Shown here: positions 7,497 through 16,483 of the stretch, piece after piece | How the letters are laid out: each line of letters starts with the position of its first letter | Position numbering within the stretch: the stretch's first letter is position 1 | Source of the DNA: Pyrinomonadaceae bacterium | Lineage (GTDB): Bacteria; Acidobacteriota; Blastocatellia; Pyrinomonadales; Pyrinomonadaceae | DNA: 64,000 bases | Direction: 5' to 3' | Assembly: GCA_021228405.1 (NCBI GenBank) | Contig: JAJQRF010000008.1 | Span: forward strand, 1 to 64,000 | Notes under the pieces: model-generated | Told to the model about the DNA's origin: nothing | The model's input: the letters and a program-made list of their open reading frames with translations, nothing else | Databases searched by the model: none | Made by a program: the position numbers and the translations under genes

Positions 7497-9614
7497 ATGA
7501 AGAGCAAATTTTTACTGTTTCTAATAATTTCTATGGCTGTATCCGCAAATAATTTTGCACAAAGCAAAATCAAATATCCCAAAACAAAAAAGGTCGAACA
7601 GGTTGACGATTATCACGGCACTAAAGTCGCCGACCCGTATCGCTGGCTCGAAGATGACAACTCCGCCGAAACGAAGGCTTGGGTCGAAGCGCAAAACAAG
7701 GTAACGTTCGATTATCTGAATCAGATTCCCGAACGCGCCAGAATCAAAAATCGTTTGACCGAACTCTGGAATTACGAAAAATATTCCGCGCCCTTCAAAC
7801 GCGGCAGTAAATATTTCTACTACAAGAACGACGGTTTGCAGAATCAATCGGTGCTTTACGTGGCAGATTCGATCACGGATAAAGGTCGCGTTCTGCTCGA
7901 CCCGAACAAACTTTCGACCGACGGAACGGTTGCGCTTTCGGGGCTTTCGATTTCCGAGGACGGCAATCTGGTCGCCTACGGTTTAGCCGGTGCAGGTTCC
8001 GATTGGCAGGAATGGCATTTTATGAACGTCGAAACGGGCGAAAAACTTTCAGACGTTTTGAAAGACATCAAATTTTCGGGCGCGTCTTGGAAAAAAGACG
8101 GTTCGGGAGTTTTCTATTCGCGTTATCCCGCCCCTGACGCAAAGGCGAAACTTTCGGCGGAAAACTTCAATCAAAAACTATATTTCCACCAGCTCGGCAC
8201 GCCGCAGACGGACGATATGCTCGTTTACGAACGTCCCGAAGACAAGGAAATGTTCGTCGGCGGATTCGTTTCCGAAGACGGTAACTATCTCATCATCAAC
8301 GTCGGCAAAGGCACTGCGCCGATGAATATGGTTTATGTCAAAAACATCAATTCGGACCGCGCCGGAATTCAGCCGATCGTTGACAAACTCGAAAACGATT
8401 ACAGTTTTATCGGAAATGTCGATAACGTTTTCTATTTCCGCACAGATAAAAATGCGCCACGCGGACGCGTCGTTTCGATCGACATCGGACAGATGCAGAA
8501 AGGCTGGACGGAAGTTATTCCGCAAGCCGCCGAAACGCTCGAAGGCGTTAGTTTTATCAACGATCAGTTCGTTCTTTCGTATCTGAAAGACGCTTACACG
8601 CAATTCAAGATTTACGACCGCAACGGGAAATTCGTGCGCAACGTCGAGCTTCCGGGCATCGGTTCGGCAGGCGGATTCGGCGGCGACCGCACCGACACGG
8701 AAACTTTTTACACGTATTCGAGCTTTAACACGCCGCCGACGATCTATCGTTACGATATGAAATCGGGCAAATCGGAACTTTTCCGCGAATCTAATGTCAA
8801 ATTTAACCCCGGTGATTTCGAGGTCAAACAAGTCTTTTACAATTCAAAGGACGGCACGCGCGTTCCGATGTTCATCGTCCATAAAAAAGGACTCGTACTG
8901 AACGGCAAAAACCCGACCTTGCTTTACAGTTACGGCGGTTTTTCGATCTCCTTAACGCCGAGCTTTTCGGTTTCGCGGCTGGTTTGGATGGAAATGGGCG
9001 GAGTTTTCGCGATGCCGAACATTCGCGGCGGCGCGGAATACGGCGAAGAATGGCATCTCGCGGGCACGAAATTGAAAAAGCAGAACGTTTTCGACGATTT
9101 CATTGCGGCGGCGGAATATTTGATCGATAACAAATACACCAGCCCGAAAAAACTGGCGATCTCGGGCGGCTCGAACGGCGGTTTGCTCGTCGGTGCGACG
9201 CTCAATCAACGTCCCGAACTGTTCGCGGCGGCACTTCCCGCCGTCGGCGTAATGGATATGCTTCGTTTCCACAAATTCACCATCGGCGGCGCGTGGCGTT
9301 CGGATTACGGTTCGTCGGAAAACCCCGAAGAATTCAAAGCGATTTACAAATATTCGCCGATCCATAACATTAAAAAAGGCGGCAAATATCCCGCCGTAAT
9401 GGTGACGACCGCCGACCACGACGACCGTGTTGTTCCCGCGCACAGCTTCAAATATGCGGCAACTTTGCAGGAAAATCAGAAAGGCAAAGCCCCCGTTTTG
9501 ATCCGTATCGAAACCAAAGCGGGACACGGCGCGGGCAAACCGACCGCCAAAGTCATCGAAGAACAAGCCGACATTTACGGATTTCTGATAAAAAATCTGG
9601 GAATGAATCAATAA
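7497..9614 (+). CDS. Secreted prolyl oligopeptidase (S9A)
   Basis: A 705-residue serine peptidase that cuts short peptides after proline. A signal peptide (1-22, ending NNFAQ) sends it to the periplasm or outside, followed by the S9A N-terminal segment (YPKTKKVEQVDDYHGTKVADPYRWLED) and a seven-bladed propeller. The C-terminal alpha/beta hydrolase domain carries the nucleophile in GGSNGG (Ser559), the acid region TADHDDRV and the histidine in KAGHGAGKP. All three catalytic regions are intact and the length is normal. It stands alone between terminators. A TATAAT-like -10 lies near 7451. The substrate is unknown; peptide nutrition is the usual role. Confidence 0.93.
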   Translation: MKSKFLLFLIISMAVSANNFAQSKIKYPKTKKVEQVDDYHGTKVADPYRWLEDDNSAETKAWVEAQNKVTFDYLNQIPERARIKNRLTELWNYEKYSAPFKRGSKYFYYKNDGLQNQSVLYVADSITDKGRVLLDPNKLSTDGTVALSGLSISEDGNLVAYGLAGAGSDWQEWHFMNVETGEKLSDVLKDIKFSGASWKKDGSGVFYSRYPAPDAKAKLSAENFNQKLYFHQLGTPQTDDMLVYERPEDKEMFVGGFVSEDGNYLIINVGKGTAPMNMVYVKNINSDRAGIQPIVDKLENDYSFIGNVDNVFYFRTDKNAPRGRVVSIDIGQMQKGWTEVIPQAAETLEGVSFINDQFVLSYLKDAYTQFKIYDRNGKFVRNVELPGIGSAGGFGGDRTDTETFYTYSSFNTPPTIYRYDMKSGKSELFRESNVKFNPGDFEVKQVFYNSKDGTRVPMFIVHKKGLVLNGKNPTLLYSYGGFSISLTPSFSVSRLVWMEMGGVFAMPNIRGGAEYGEEWHLAGTKLKKQNVFDDFIAAAEYLIDNKYTSPKKLAISGGSNGGLLVGATLNQRPELFAAALPAVGVMDMLRFHKFTIGGAWRSDYGSSENPEEFKAIYKYSPIHNIKKGGKYPAVMVTTADHDDRVVPAHSFKYAATLQENQKGKAPVLIRIETKAGHGAGKPTAKVIEEQADIYGFLIKNLGMNQ

Positions 9615-9650
9615 ATAACGATTTTGTTTCAGTTCCGTTAATCAAAACCG

Positions 9651-9694
9651 AAAATAAGCCGATAAATTCAAATGAATCTGTCGGCTTATTTTTT
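9651..9694 (+). terminator. Rho-independent terminator
   Basis: The long stem AATAAGCCGA/TCGGCTTATT, with further pairing across AAATTCA/TGAAT, is followed by six T. It ends the prolyl oligopeptidase gene. Confidence 0.8.
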
Positions 9695-9842
9695 GGAATG
9701 GTCTGTTTTTATAGAACGTCGTTTCACTACCGCTCCGTCATTTTTCAGGGAATTTTCAAAAAAATATTGATTTTCTCATTTGAATAAATGTAATATTATG
9801 AAAAATTTCCCGTTACAACCCGCTTTTTTCAAGGAGGACTCT

Positions 9843-12767
9843 ATGTTCCGGTTCAGCAGATTTCTGATAATTTTTCACTTATTTTTCTTTTTTCTTTTTT
9901 CAGTTGCCATAGTTCAAAGTGCGCCGCGCGATGTCGATGCCGGATTCAACCCGAAATTGACGATCGATCTGGTATCGAATTACAACGGCGGCGTGCTTAT
10001 TCAGCCCGACGGGAAAATGCTCGTCTACGGAACTGAATATCTTGTCTTTAAACCTTATTTCCAAAGATTGAATCCCGACGGAACGGTTGATCCGACGTTC
10101 AATTGTCCGGCTTGTCTTTCGTTCAATCCGAGCAGTATCAGCCTGCAACCCGACGGAAAAATTCTGATCGGCGGACAAAACATAGTTATCAGGGTAATGC
10201 CGAACGGCAGTCTGGATATTACTTATAAGACAAATTTCGCCGGCATCGGCGGTTGTCTGGTGACACAATTGAAACCGTTGCCGGACGGAAAAGCGTTGTT
10301 CGGATGTATCAACACTGCCGACTCGACTCCCCAGATCAGGCGTTTGAGTGCTAACGGCGTGATGGACTTGAGTTTCAATGCGACCGTTCTTACCAACAGA
10401 TTCACCATAAGTAGAATAATATCGCTGTCTGACGGAAAGTTTCTCAGCGCGGGCAAAAACTTTGATACGAATCGCGGCTGGATGCAAAGATACAATGCGG
10501 ACGGAACGATCGACAGTTCGTTTCAGACCGATATCAACGCAAACGTCGCGGATATTGACTTAACGGTTGACGGGAAATATATGATCGTCGGCGATTTTAC
10601 CTCGGTAAACAATATCGGACGTAACCGCATCGCCAGATTATTGCCCGACGGCAGTCCCGACCCGACGCTTATAGTCACGCTGCCGGGCGGAACGGTTTCT
10701 TCTCTCCGAATTCTCTCGAACGGTCAGTTTTACGTGAAATCATCCATCACCCAAATCACGACCATTTATAATCTTACCCGCTATAATCCTGACGGAAGCG
10801 TGGACAATACTTTCACCTTCCCGCTTAATCGCGGCACGTCCTGGACGGTGGATGGTTCAGACCGCGTCGTAGTCTTTAACGATACCGACCCGAGTCGCCG
10901 TTATTTCAGGCTCAATATCGACGGCAGTATCGATTTCACTTTCGCTCCGGTGTTGGGATATGAAGGCACGGTGACTGCCGCCGCGCTGCAAAGCGACGGG
11001 AAAGTGATCGTCGGCGGAAATTTCACGCGGGCGAACGGCATCCAATCCAAAAATCTTGCAAGGCTCAACGCGGACGGCACGACCGACACGACCTTTAACG
11101 TCGGAAGCGGTCTGAACGGCATCCCGCAAGAGATTACCGTGCAAGCAGACGGCAAAATTCTGGTCGGCGGAAACTTTACGCTTTACAACGACGCGACACG
11201 CAACAAATTATTGCGCCTCAATGCGGACGGCTCGCTCGATACGGCATTCGATCCGAATATCGACCCGACCGACGCGAATCGCGGCGTTTACGCGATCACG
11301 GTCGCGGCGGACGGGAAGATTCTTATCGGCGGAAACTTTACGACGGTTGCAGGTGTCAGCCGAACGGGTGCGGCGCGGCTGAACAGCGACGGCAGTTTCG
11401 ATGCTTCTTTTGTGCCGCCGACGCTCAATGCTCTTTTCATTACCGACACGATCGTCATTCAGCCGAACGGACAGATTCTTTTGGGCGGAAATCAAACCTT
11501 ATATCGTTTGGATGCAAACGGCACGCGAGATACGACCTTTGAGATTCCGATTGCCGGTCGCGTCAGTCAGGTCATTCCGCAAACGGACGGCAAATATCTG
11601 ATCTCCTATTCTGCAAATGTTACATACGGATTATTCCGTGCCAATAACAACGGTTCGTTCGATTTCAGTTTTAAGGGCATTTCAAACAGCAATTTCGCGG
11701 TTAATGCAATCTATCAACAACCGAACGGCAACGTTCTGATCGGCGGAACATTCAGTGCGCGCAACTTACAGCGCGTCGGTCCGAACGGGCAATGGGATTA
11801 CAGTTCCTTAAAATTCGGCGCGAACGGAACGGTTACAAAAATTCTCGGTCAGCCCGACGGAAAGGTGCTCGTTTTCGGACAGTTCAGCGGCATCGAAGAT
11901 AATCTGCGTTCGGGCGCGGCGCGTCTTTCGCTCCGAAAATCCTTAAACTACACCTACTTCGATTTCGACGGCGACGGACTTTCGGACGTTTCCGTTTTTC
12001 GTCCCTCGAACGGCGGCTGGTATGCCCTGCAAAGCTCGAACAACGCCTTATTCGCGGCAAACTTCGGGCAGACGGGCGACATTGCCGTTCCCGCCGATTA
12101 TGACGGCGACGGCAAAACCGACGTGGCGATCTTCCGCAACGGCGTTTGGTATTCGCTCCGCAGTTTCGACAACACCTTTGCCGGAATCAGCTTCGGGCAA
12201 GCGGGCGACATTCCCGTTCCGACCGATTTCGACGGCGATCAAAAGGTCGATCAAGCCGTCTATCGAAACGGCAACTGGTATCTGTATCTTTCGATCTTCG
12301 GATACATCAATCTGAATCTGGGCAATTCGACCGACATCCCGATGGCGGGCGATTTCACGGGCGACGGCACCGCCGATATTATGGTTTATCGTCCGTCAAA
12401 CGGCACCTGGTATCGCTCGTCGCCTTCAAACAACCAGGTTTTCGCAACCAATTTCGGCACAAGCGGCGATAAACCCGTCGCGGCTGATTACGACGGCGAC
12501 GGCACACTCGACATCGCGGTTTACCGCCCGTCGGTCGGCGATTGGTATTGGCTCAACAGTTCGGACGGCTCTTTCAGCGGCGTGCACTGGGGCACGAACG
12601 GCGACAAACCCGTGCCCGCCGACTACGACGGCGACGGGAAAACCGACATCGCCGTTTACCGCCCGTCCGACGGAACGTGGTATCTCCTGCAATCGACGGC
12701 AGGATTCAAGGCGGTCAATTGGGGAATCTCGACCGACATTCCGATTCCGAATGTTTACGTTCGTTAA
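9843..12767 (+). CDS. Secreted delta-60 propeller plus FG-GAP-type repeat protein
   Basis: A 974-residue exported protein. The ATG at 9843 is chosen over 9780 because AAGGAGG sits at 9831-9837 and the protein then begins with a signal peptide (cleavage near VQSA-PRD). Residues 25-700 are delta-60-type propeller repeats, recognisable by 'QPDGKILIGG' and 'RLNADGTxDTTF'. Residues 715-974 are FG-GAP/VCBS-like repeats with the Asp-rich calcium motif DxDGDGxxD followed by V/I-x-VFRPSNGxWY. No enzyme motif. The C-terminal 75 residues are nearly the same as those of the next gene. Probably a surface or extracellular structural protein; its partner is unknown. Confidence 0.85.
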   Translation: MFRFSRFLIIFHLFFFFLFSVAIVQSAPRDVDAGFNPKLTIDLVSNYNGGVLIQPDGKMLVYGTEYLVFKPYFQRLNPDGTVDPTFNCPACLSFNPSSISLQPDGKILIGGQNIVIRVMPNGSLDITYKTNFAGIGGCLVTQLKPLPDGKALFGCINTADSTPQIRRLSANGVMDLSFNATVLTNRFTISRIISLSDGKFLSAGKNFDTNRGWMQRYNADGTIDSSFQTDINANVADIDLTVDGKYMIVGDFTSVNNIGRNRIARLLPDGSPDPTLIVTLPGGTVSSLRILSNGQFYVKSSITQITTIYNLTRYNPDGSVDNTFTFPLNRGTSWTVDGSDRVVVFNDTDPSRRYFRLNIDGSIDFTFAPVLGYEGTVTAAALQSDGKVIVGGNFTRANGIQSKNLARLNADGTTDTTFNVGSGLNGIPQEITVQADGKILVGGNFTLYNDATRNKLLRLNADGSLDTAFDPNIDPTDANRGVYAITVAADGKILIGGNFTTVAGVSRTGAARLNSDGSFDASFVPPTLNALFITDTIVIQPNGQILLGGNQTLYRLDANGTRDTTFEIPIAGRVSQVIPQTDGKYLISYSANVTYGLFRANNNGSFDFSFKGISNSNFAVNAIYQQPNGNVLIGGTFSARNLQRVGPNGQWDYSSLKFGANGTVTKILGQPDGKVLVFGQFSGIEDNLRSGAARLSLRKSLNYTYFDFDGDGLSDVSVFRPSNGGWYALQSSNNALFAANFGQTGDIAVPADYDGDGKTDVAIFRNGVWYSLRSFDNTFAGISFGQAGDIPVPTDFDGDQKVDQAVYRNGNWYLYLSIFGYINLNLGNSTDIPMAGDFTGDGTADIMVYRPSNGTWYRSSPSNNQVFATNFGTSGDKPVAADYDGDGTLDIAVYRPSVGDWYWLNSSDGSFSGVHWGTNGDKPVPADYDGDGKTDIAVYRPSDGTWYLLQSTAGFKAVNWGISTDIPIPNVYVR

Positions 12768-12795
12768 TAGAATGACATAACCCCTTGAGGAAATA

Positions 12796-14868
12796 ATGAA
12801 AACAACCAAACTTACATATTTAATCGCTACTTTACTATTTGTTTTGACCTTTTCAGTCAAACTGATTGCCGCGCCGGGAGATTTGGACACGAGTTTCGGA
12901 ACGGGCGGAAGAGTCGAAACTTCGATCGGGATTTTTGATAATTCCGTTGATACTGCCGTTCAAGCCGACGGCAAGATCGTCGTTTTGGGCAACACGTCAA
13001 CCGACGGAACAATCAACGATTTTTCCTTCGCCCGCTACAATGCAAACGGCAGTTTGGATACTTCTTTCGGAAACGGCGGAACAGTTCAAATCGTCGAAGC
13101 AGGTAATCAAATCGTTAGAGCGGTAGCAGTTCAAGCCGACGGTAAGATCGTCGCGGTCGGCGGCGATGCTGCAAATTTAACGGTTTACCGCCTGAACGCG
13201 AACGGCATTTTGGATACGACCTTTGCAACGGGCGGCAAATTCGTTCTCAATCTCGGTGTCGTAAGTGAGGCGCGTGATGTCGTCATTCAGCCGGACGGAA
13301 AGATCGTTGCCGTCGGTTATATCAACAACCCTTCCGGGACGGCAATGGTTTCGGTTGTCAGATTAAATCCGAACGGAACTTTGGATACGAGTTTTAATTC
13401 GGTCGGTTACGTTTCGGTCAACACCTTTGCCGGCGGCACCTGGGGAATGAGCGCGATACTTGAAAGCAACGGGAAAATTCTGGTCGGCGGTTATATACTT
13501 TCAAGCGACCGCAACGGATTTGTCGGGCGGTTCAACAGCGACGGCACACTCGATGGAATATTAACCCAGATCGCCTTTAAAATATCAGATATTGCTTTAC
13601 AGCCCGACGGCAAGATCGTCTGTGCGGGTTACGGTATCGCAAACAATATCCAAACCTTTGTGATCGTCAGACTCACCGCCGATAAAAATTACGACACCAG
13701 TTTTCGTAATTCCGGTTATACGTTTATTAATTTGGGAAATTCTGCCCGCAGTGAAGCCAACTCCGTCATTATCGATGCGAGCGGTCGGATTATCGTTTCC
13801 GGTTTAAGCTATCCCGACCTTCAGACACAGCAAGCATCTATCGTGCGGATTAAACCGGACGGTTTGCTCGATGCGGGTTTCGGGATCGCCGGCAAAGTTA
13901 CGACCCATTTCAGTGATATGAAACGCCTCGCATTCCAGCCCGACGGTAGAATTATCGGTGTCGGAAGCGTTAACTCAAGTTCGCCGTCCGGTTCCGATAT
14001 AAGCGTTGCCCGCTACCTCAACGGCGATTCATTTATTTCATCCAATCGAACGGCGTTCGATTTCGACGGCGACGGCAAAACCGACATTGCCGTGTTCCGA
14101 CCTTCGACGGGAACGTGGTATGTTTTGCGAAGTTCGGATAATTCCTACACGGCAGTAAATTGGGGACTTGCGACCGATACGCTCGTGCCCGCCGACTACA
14201 ACGGCGACGGTAAAACCGATTTTTCCGTGCGTCGAAACACTTTCTGGTATACCTTACTAAGTTCAAATTCAGCCGTCATCACCACCCAATTCGGTCGCTC
14301 TAACGCCGTTTCGGTCCCGGCGGATTATGACGGCGACGGAATTGCCGATTATTCGGACTTTCTTCCTTTTTCCTGGATATACCGCCGTTCAACCACTCAG
14401 TTCGATTATGAGGATTTTTATGGATATAGCGGCAGTCTTCCGCTTCCGGGCGATTACGACGGCGACGGCAAAACCGATTTATCGCATTTCTACCCCAACA
14501 ACCGAATCTGGTATATTCTGCGTTCTTCCACGCAGGGCGTGAGCCTCACTTACTTCGGATTTACGACCGATCTGCGAACGCCTGCCGATTACGACGGCGA
14601 CGGTAAGACCGATATTGCCGTTTTCCGCCCGTCAAACGGCGACTGGTATTGGGTCAACAGTTCAAACGGCACGCTTTCGGGCGTGCACTGGGGCACGAAC
14701 GGCGACAACCCCGTTCCCGCCGATTACGACGGCGACGGCAAAGCCGACCTTGCGGTTTATCGTCCGTCTAACGGCACCTGGTATATCCTGCAATCGACCG
14801 CCGGATTCAAAGCGGTCAATTGGGGCGTTTCAACCGACATTCCGATTCCGAATGTTTACGTCCGTTAG
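12796..14868 (+). CDS. Secreted delta-60 / FG-GAP-type repeat protein, tandem paralog
   Basis: A 690-residue shorter paralog of the upstream gene, 28 bp downstream and probably co-transcribed, with GAGGA ahead of the ATG. Signal peptide 1-26, delta-60 repeats at about 30-410, FG-GAP-like repeats at about 420-690. One repeat has lost its usual form (DYSDFLPFSWIYRRS instead of VFRPSxGxWY), a sign of drift. Both paralogs end with an almost identical 75-residue block closing in STDIPIPNVYVR, which suggests recent gene conversion or a conserved C-terminal signal. Function as for the neighbour: surface-exposed repeat protein of unknown target. Confidence 0.85.
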   Translation: MKTTKLTYLIATLLFVLTFSVKLIAAPGDLDTSFGTGGRVETSIGIFDNSVDTAVQADGKIVVLGNTSTDGTINDFSFARYNANGSLDTSFGNGGTVQIVEAGNQIVRAVAVQADGKIVAVGGDAANLTVYRLNANGILDTTFATGGKFVLNLGVVSEARDVVIQPDGKIVAVGYINNPSGTAMVSVVRLNPNGTLDTSFNSVGYVSVNTFAGGTWGMSAILESNGKILVGGYILSSDRNGFVGRFNSDGTLDGILTQIAFKISDIALQPDGKIVCAGYGIANNIQTFVIVRLTADKNYDTSFRNSGYTFINLGNSARSEANSVIIDASGRIIVSGLSYPDLQTQQASIVRIKPDGLLDAGFGIAGKVTTHFSDMKRLAFQPDGRIIGVGSVNSSSPSGSDISVARYLNGDSFISSNRTAFDFDGDGKTDIAVFRPSTGTWYVLRSSDNSYTAVNWGLATDTLVPADYNGDGKTDFSVRRNTFWYTLLSSNSAVITTQFGRSNAVSVPADYDGDGIADYSDFLPFSWIYRRSTTQFDYEDFYGYSGSLPLPGDYDGDGKTDLSHFYPNNRIWYILRSSTQGVSLTYFGFTTDLRTPADYDGDGKTDIAVFRPSNGDWYWVNSSNGTLSGVHWGTNGDNPVPADYDGDGKADLAVYRPSNGTWYILQSTAGFKAVNWGVSTDIPIPNVYVR

Positions 14869-15160
14869 CAATAATGCAGGGGCAGGTTTGTGCATATTAT
14901 GTAGGGACAGGTCTTGTGCATATATGTAGGGGCAGGTCTTGTGCCTGCCCGATGAGCGAAGCGAAGATTTCCATCGCAATCGCACAATGCAATCATTAAT
15001 CGTTAATGTAGGGGCAGGTCTTGTGCCTGCCCGATGAGCGAAGCGAAAATTTCCATTGCAATCGCACAATGCAATCATTAATCGTTATTTCAGCCATTCG
15101 GCTGATTGGGCAGGCACAAGACCTGCCCCTACATTCTCGGCACAAGACCTGCCCCTACTT
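14869..15160. repeat. REP-like palindromic elements, 82-bp tandem copies plus inverted copies
   Basis: The core GTAGGGGCAGGTCTTGTG followed by CCTGCCC has the 7-bp stem GGGCAGG/CCTGCCC. Full cores lie at 14926-14950 and 15008-15032 within two tandem 82-bp units (14924-15005 and 15006-15087), which differ by very few bases. Partial cores lie at 14877-14895 and 14901-14921. Inverted copies lie at 15108-15132 and 15139-15158. Similar GTAGGGGC...GCCCCTAC elements are common intergenic repeats in several phyla. Opposed copies could fold into a long hairpin and end the upstream operon. Confidence 0.85.
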
Positions 15161-15230
15161 TTTTCGGCAAAAAATATACTGAATAAACGATTTTGTGACG
15201 GCGTTTTAGGGCAAAGCGAATCCGCATTGT

Positions 15231-15494
15231 ATTAGCGGGAGTTCCCTCTGCATTAGCGGGAGTTCCCACTACGTCAGCGGGAGTTCCCTCTGCTCTAAAA
15301 GGAGTTCCTTCTGCTCTAAAAGGTATTCCCTCTAAAGTAAAAGGAGTTCCTTCTGCTCTAAAAGGAGTTCCTTCCGGGCTGGAAGGAATTCCCTCTAGGC
15401 TGGAAGGAACTCCTTCCGGACTAAAAGGAGTTCCCGCTGATGCAAAAGGAGTTCCCGCTGACGCAGAAGGAACTCCTTCCGCAGTAAAAGGGAA
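15231..15494. repeat. 21-bp tandem array A, dyad-centred units
   Basis: Twelve full 21-bp units begin at 15231 and every 21 bp after, with a partial thirteenth. Each unit is centred on GGA-[GT/AC/AT]-TCC, with flanks that often change together (GGGA/TCCC, AAGGA/TCCTT, GGAAGGA/TCCTTCC). Since 21 is divisible by three, the minus strand stays open as heptapeptides of the type GTPFRAE, but that frame has only a TTG start and no useful ribosome binding site, so I do not call a gene. There are no spacers, so it is not CRISPR. Confidence 0.8.
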
Positions 15495-15575
15495 AGAAAA
15501 CGACTCCTTCACCAACCCTTTCGGAACATTGTTATTAATATTTGTAAAATTATACAATCCTTATTAATAAAAATA

Positions 15576-15605
15576 TTGACAAACATTTATAACTCATTTT
15601 ACAAT
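15576..15605 (+). promoter_or_regulatory. Sigma70-type promoter
   Basis: TTGACA at 15576-15581 and TACAAT at 15600-15605 are separated by 18 bp, about 80 bp upstream of the ATG at 15686. This is the best canonical promoter in the window. Confidence 0.6.
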
Positions 15606-15685
15606 GCGTTCATTCATTTATTTTCATACTTTTGCACGGTCTTTTAAAGACAAATAATAAATATTTTATTGGAGGATATTTCAAT

Positions 15686-16381
15686 ATGGCGAATGAAGAT
15701 AAAGATGTAATTCCTACTGCTGAAGAGGGACGCAACACGATGCTTCAATTGATGAAGTTGAATTTACCCGTGCACGGCGCGACGCTCGGTTTGACGAATG
15801 CAGAGGTGGCGCAGACCGTTGCCGATGCGAATGCTTACGCTTATTTGCGAACGTGGCGCGATGCGGCGGAGGCTTTCGGCAAGGAAGCGTCCGCGTTTCT
15901 GAACCTGATAACCGACGAAGAACCCGGCACACCGACGAGCGATCTGCCGACGTTCGATCCGCCGCCGCTCGGCGATGTCACGTTTCTGGTCGGAATTGTC
16001 CGCCGGCTTCGCTTGCTGATTCGGAAAATAAAAGCGTCGGCAAATTTTAACGAATCGATCGGGCGCGACCTTTATATTATCCGCGACAGCGAACGCACCC
16101 CGAACAACGAAAAGAAACCGACGCTCGAAGCCGCCGCGCTGGTCAATGATAAGGTCGAACTGAAATTTAACAAGCAGGGAATGAAAGCCGTCCGCATCAG
16201 GCGTTTACTGGCAGACGGAACGGCGCAAAACCTTGCCGACCCGACGACCAGCCCGTTCATCGACAACACGCCGTCGCCGAACAATCAACCCGAAAAACGC
16301 CAGTATCAAGCCGTCTATCTCGAAAACAACGAACCCGTCGGTCAATATTCCGACATCGTTGTCGTCGTCACAACACCTTAG
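15686..16381 (+). CDS. Uncharacterised protein with Fn3-like C-terminal half
   Basis: A 231-residue soluble protein without signal peptide. The ATG at 15686 is preferred to 15632 because GGAGG lies at 15671-15675. The N-terminal part (1-90) looks helical, with the pattern LGLTNAEVAQTVADANAYAYLRTWRDAAEAFGKEASAF. A proline-rich linker follows. The C-terminal 90 residues look like a beta-sandwich of fibronectin-III type (ending QYQAVYLENNEPVGQYSDIVVVVTTP). I do not recognise a family with known function. It has its own promoter (15576-15605) directly after array A, and no operon partners. Confidence 0.7.
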   Translation: MANEDKDVIPTAEEGRNTMLQLMKLNLPVHGATLGLTNAEVAQTVADANAYAYLRTWRDAAEAFGKEASAFLNLITDEEPGTPTSDLPTFDPPPLGDVTFLVGIVRRLRLLIRKIKASANFNESIGRDLYIIRDSERTPNNEKKPTLEAAALVNDKVELKFNKQGMKAVRIRRLLADGTAQNLADPTTSPFIDNTPSPNNQPEKRQYQAVYLENNEPVGQYSDIVVVVTTP

Positions 16382-16383
16382 AT

Positions 16384-16482
16384 TAACTGAGAAGTGTGAA
16401 GATTAACTGAGAAGTGAGAAGTGAGAAATGAGAAGTGGATAAGAATATCTTTTAATTATCCGTTCTCAGTTCTCACTTCTCC
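16384..16482. repeat. Low-complexity inverted repeat
   Basis: Direct repeats of TTAACTGAGAAGTG and GAGAAGTG on the left (16384-16440) face their reverse complement at 16458-16481 across an AT loop. It lies between convergent genes and may serve as a shared terminator. The same layout recurs at 35733. Confidence 0.65.
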
Positions 16483-16483
16483 A

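Noticed and set aside
8178-8831. Long antisense open frames such as this one in the prolyl oligopeptidase gene
   Set aside because: Antisense frames of codon-biased genes; no family features or ribosome binding sites.
14830-15078. 82-codon open frame on the minus strand
   Set aside because: Lies in the 82-bp repeats and the antisense of a real gene; no ribosome binding site.
15231-15494. CRISPR array
   Set aside because: Units are 21 bp with no unique spacers and no cas genes nearby; it is a plain tandem repeat.
15129-15557. 142-codon heptapeptide-repeat protein on the minus strand
   Set aside because: Only a TTG start with a ribosome binding site far too close, and the 3' part runs through the REP-like elements.
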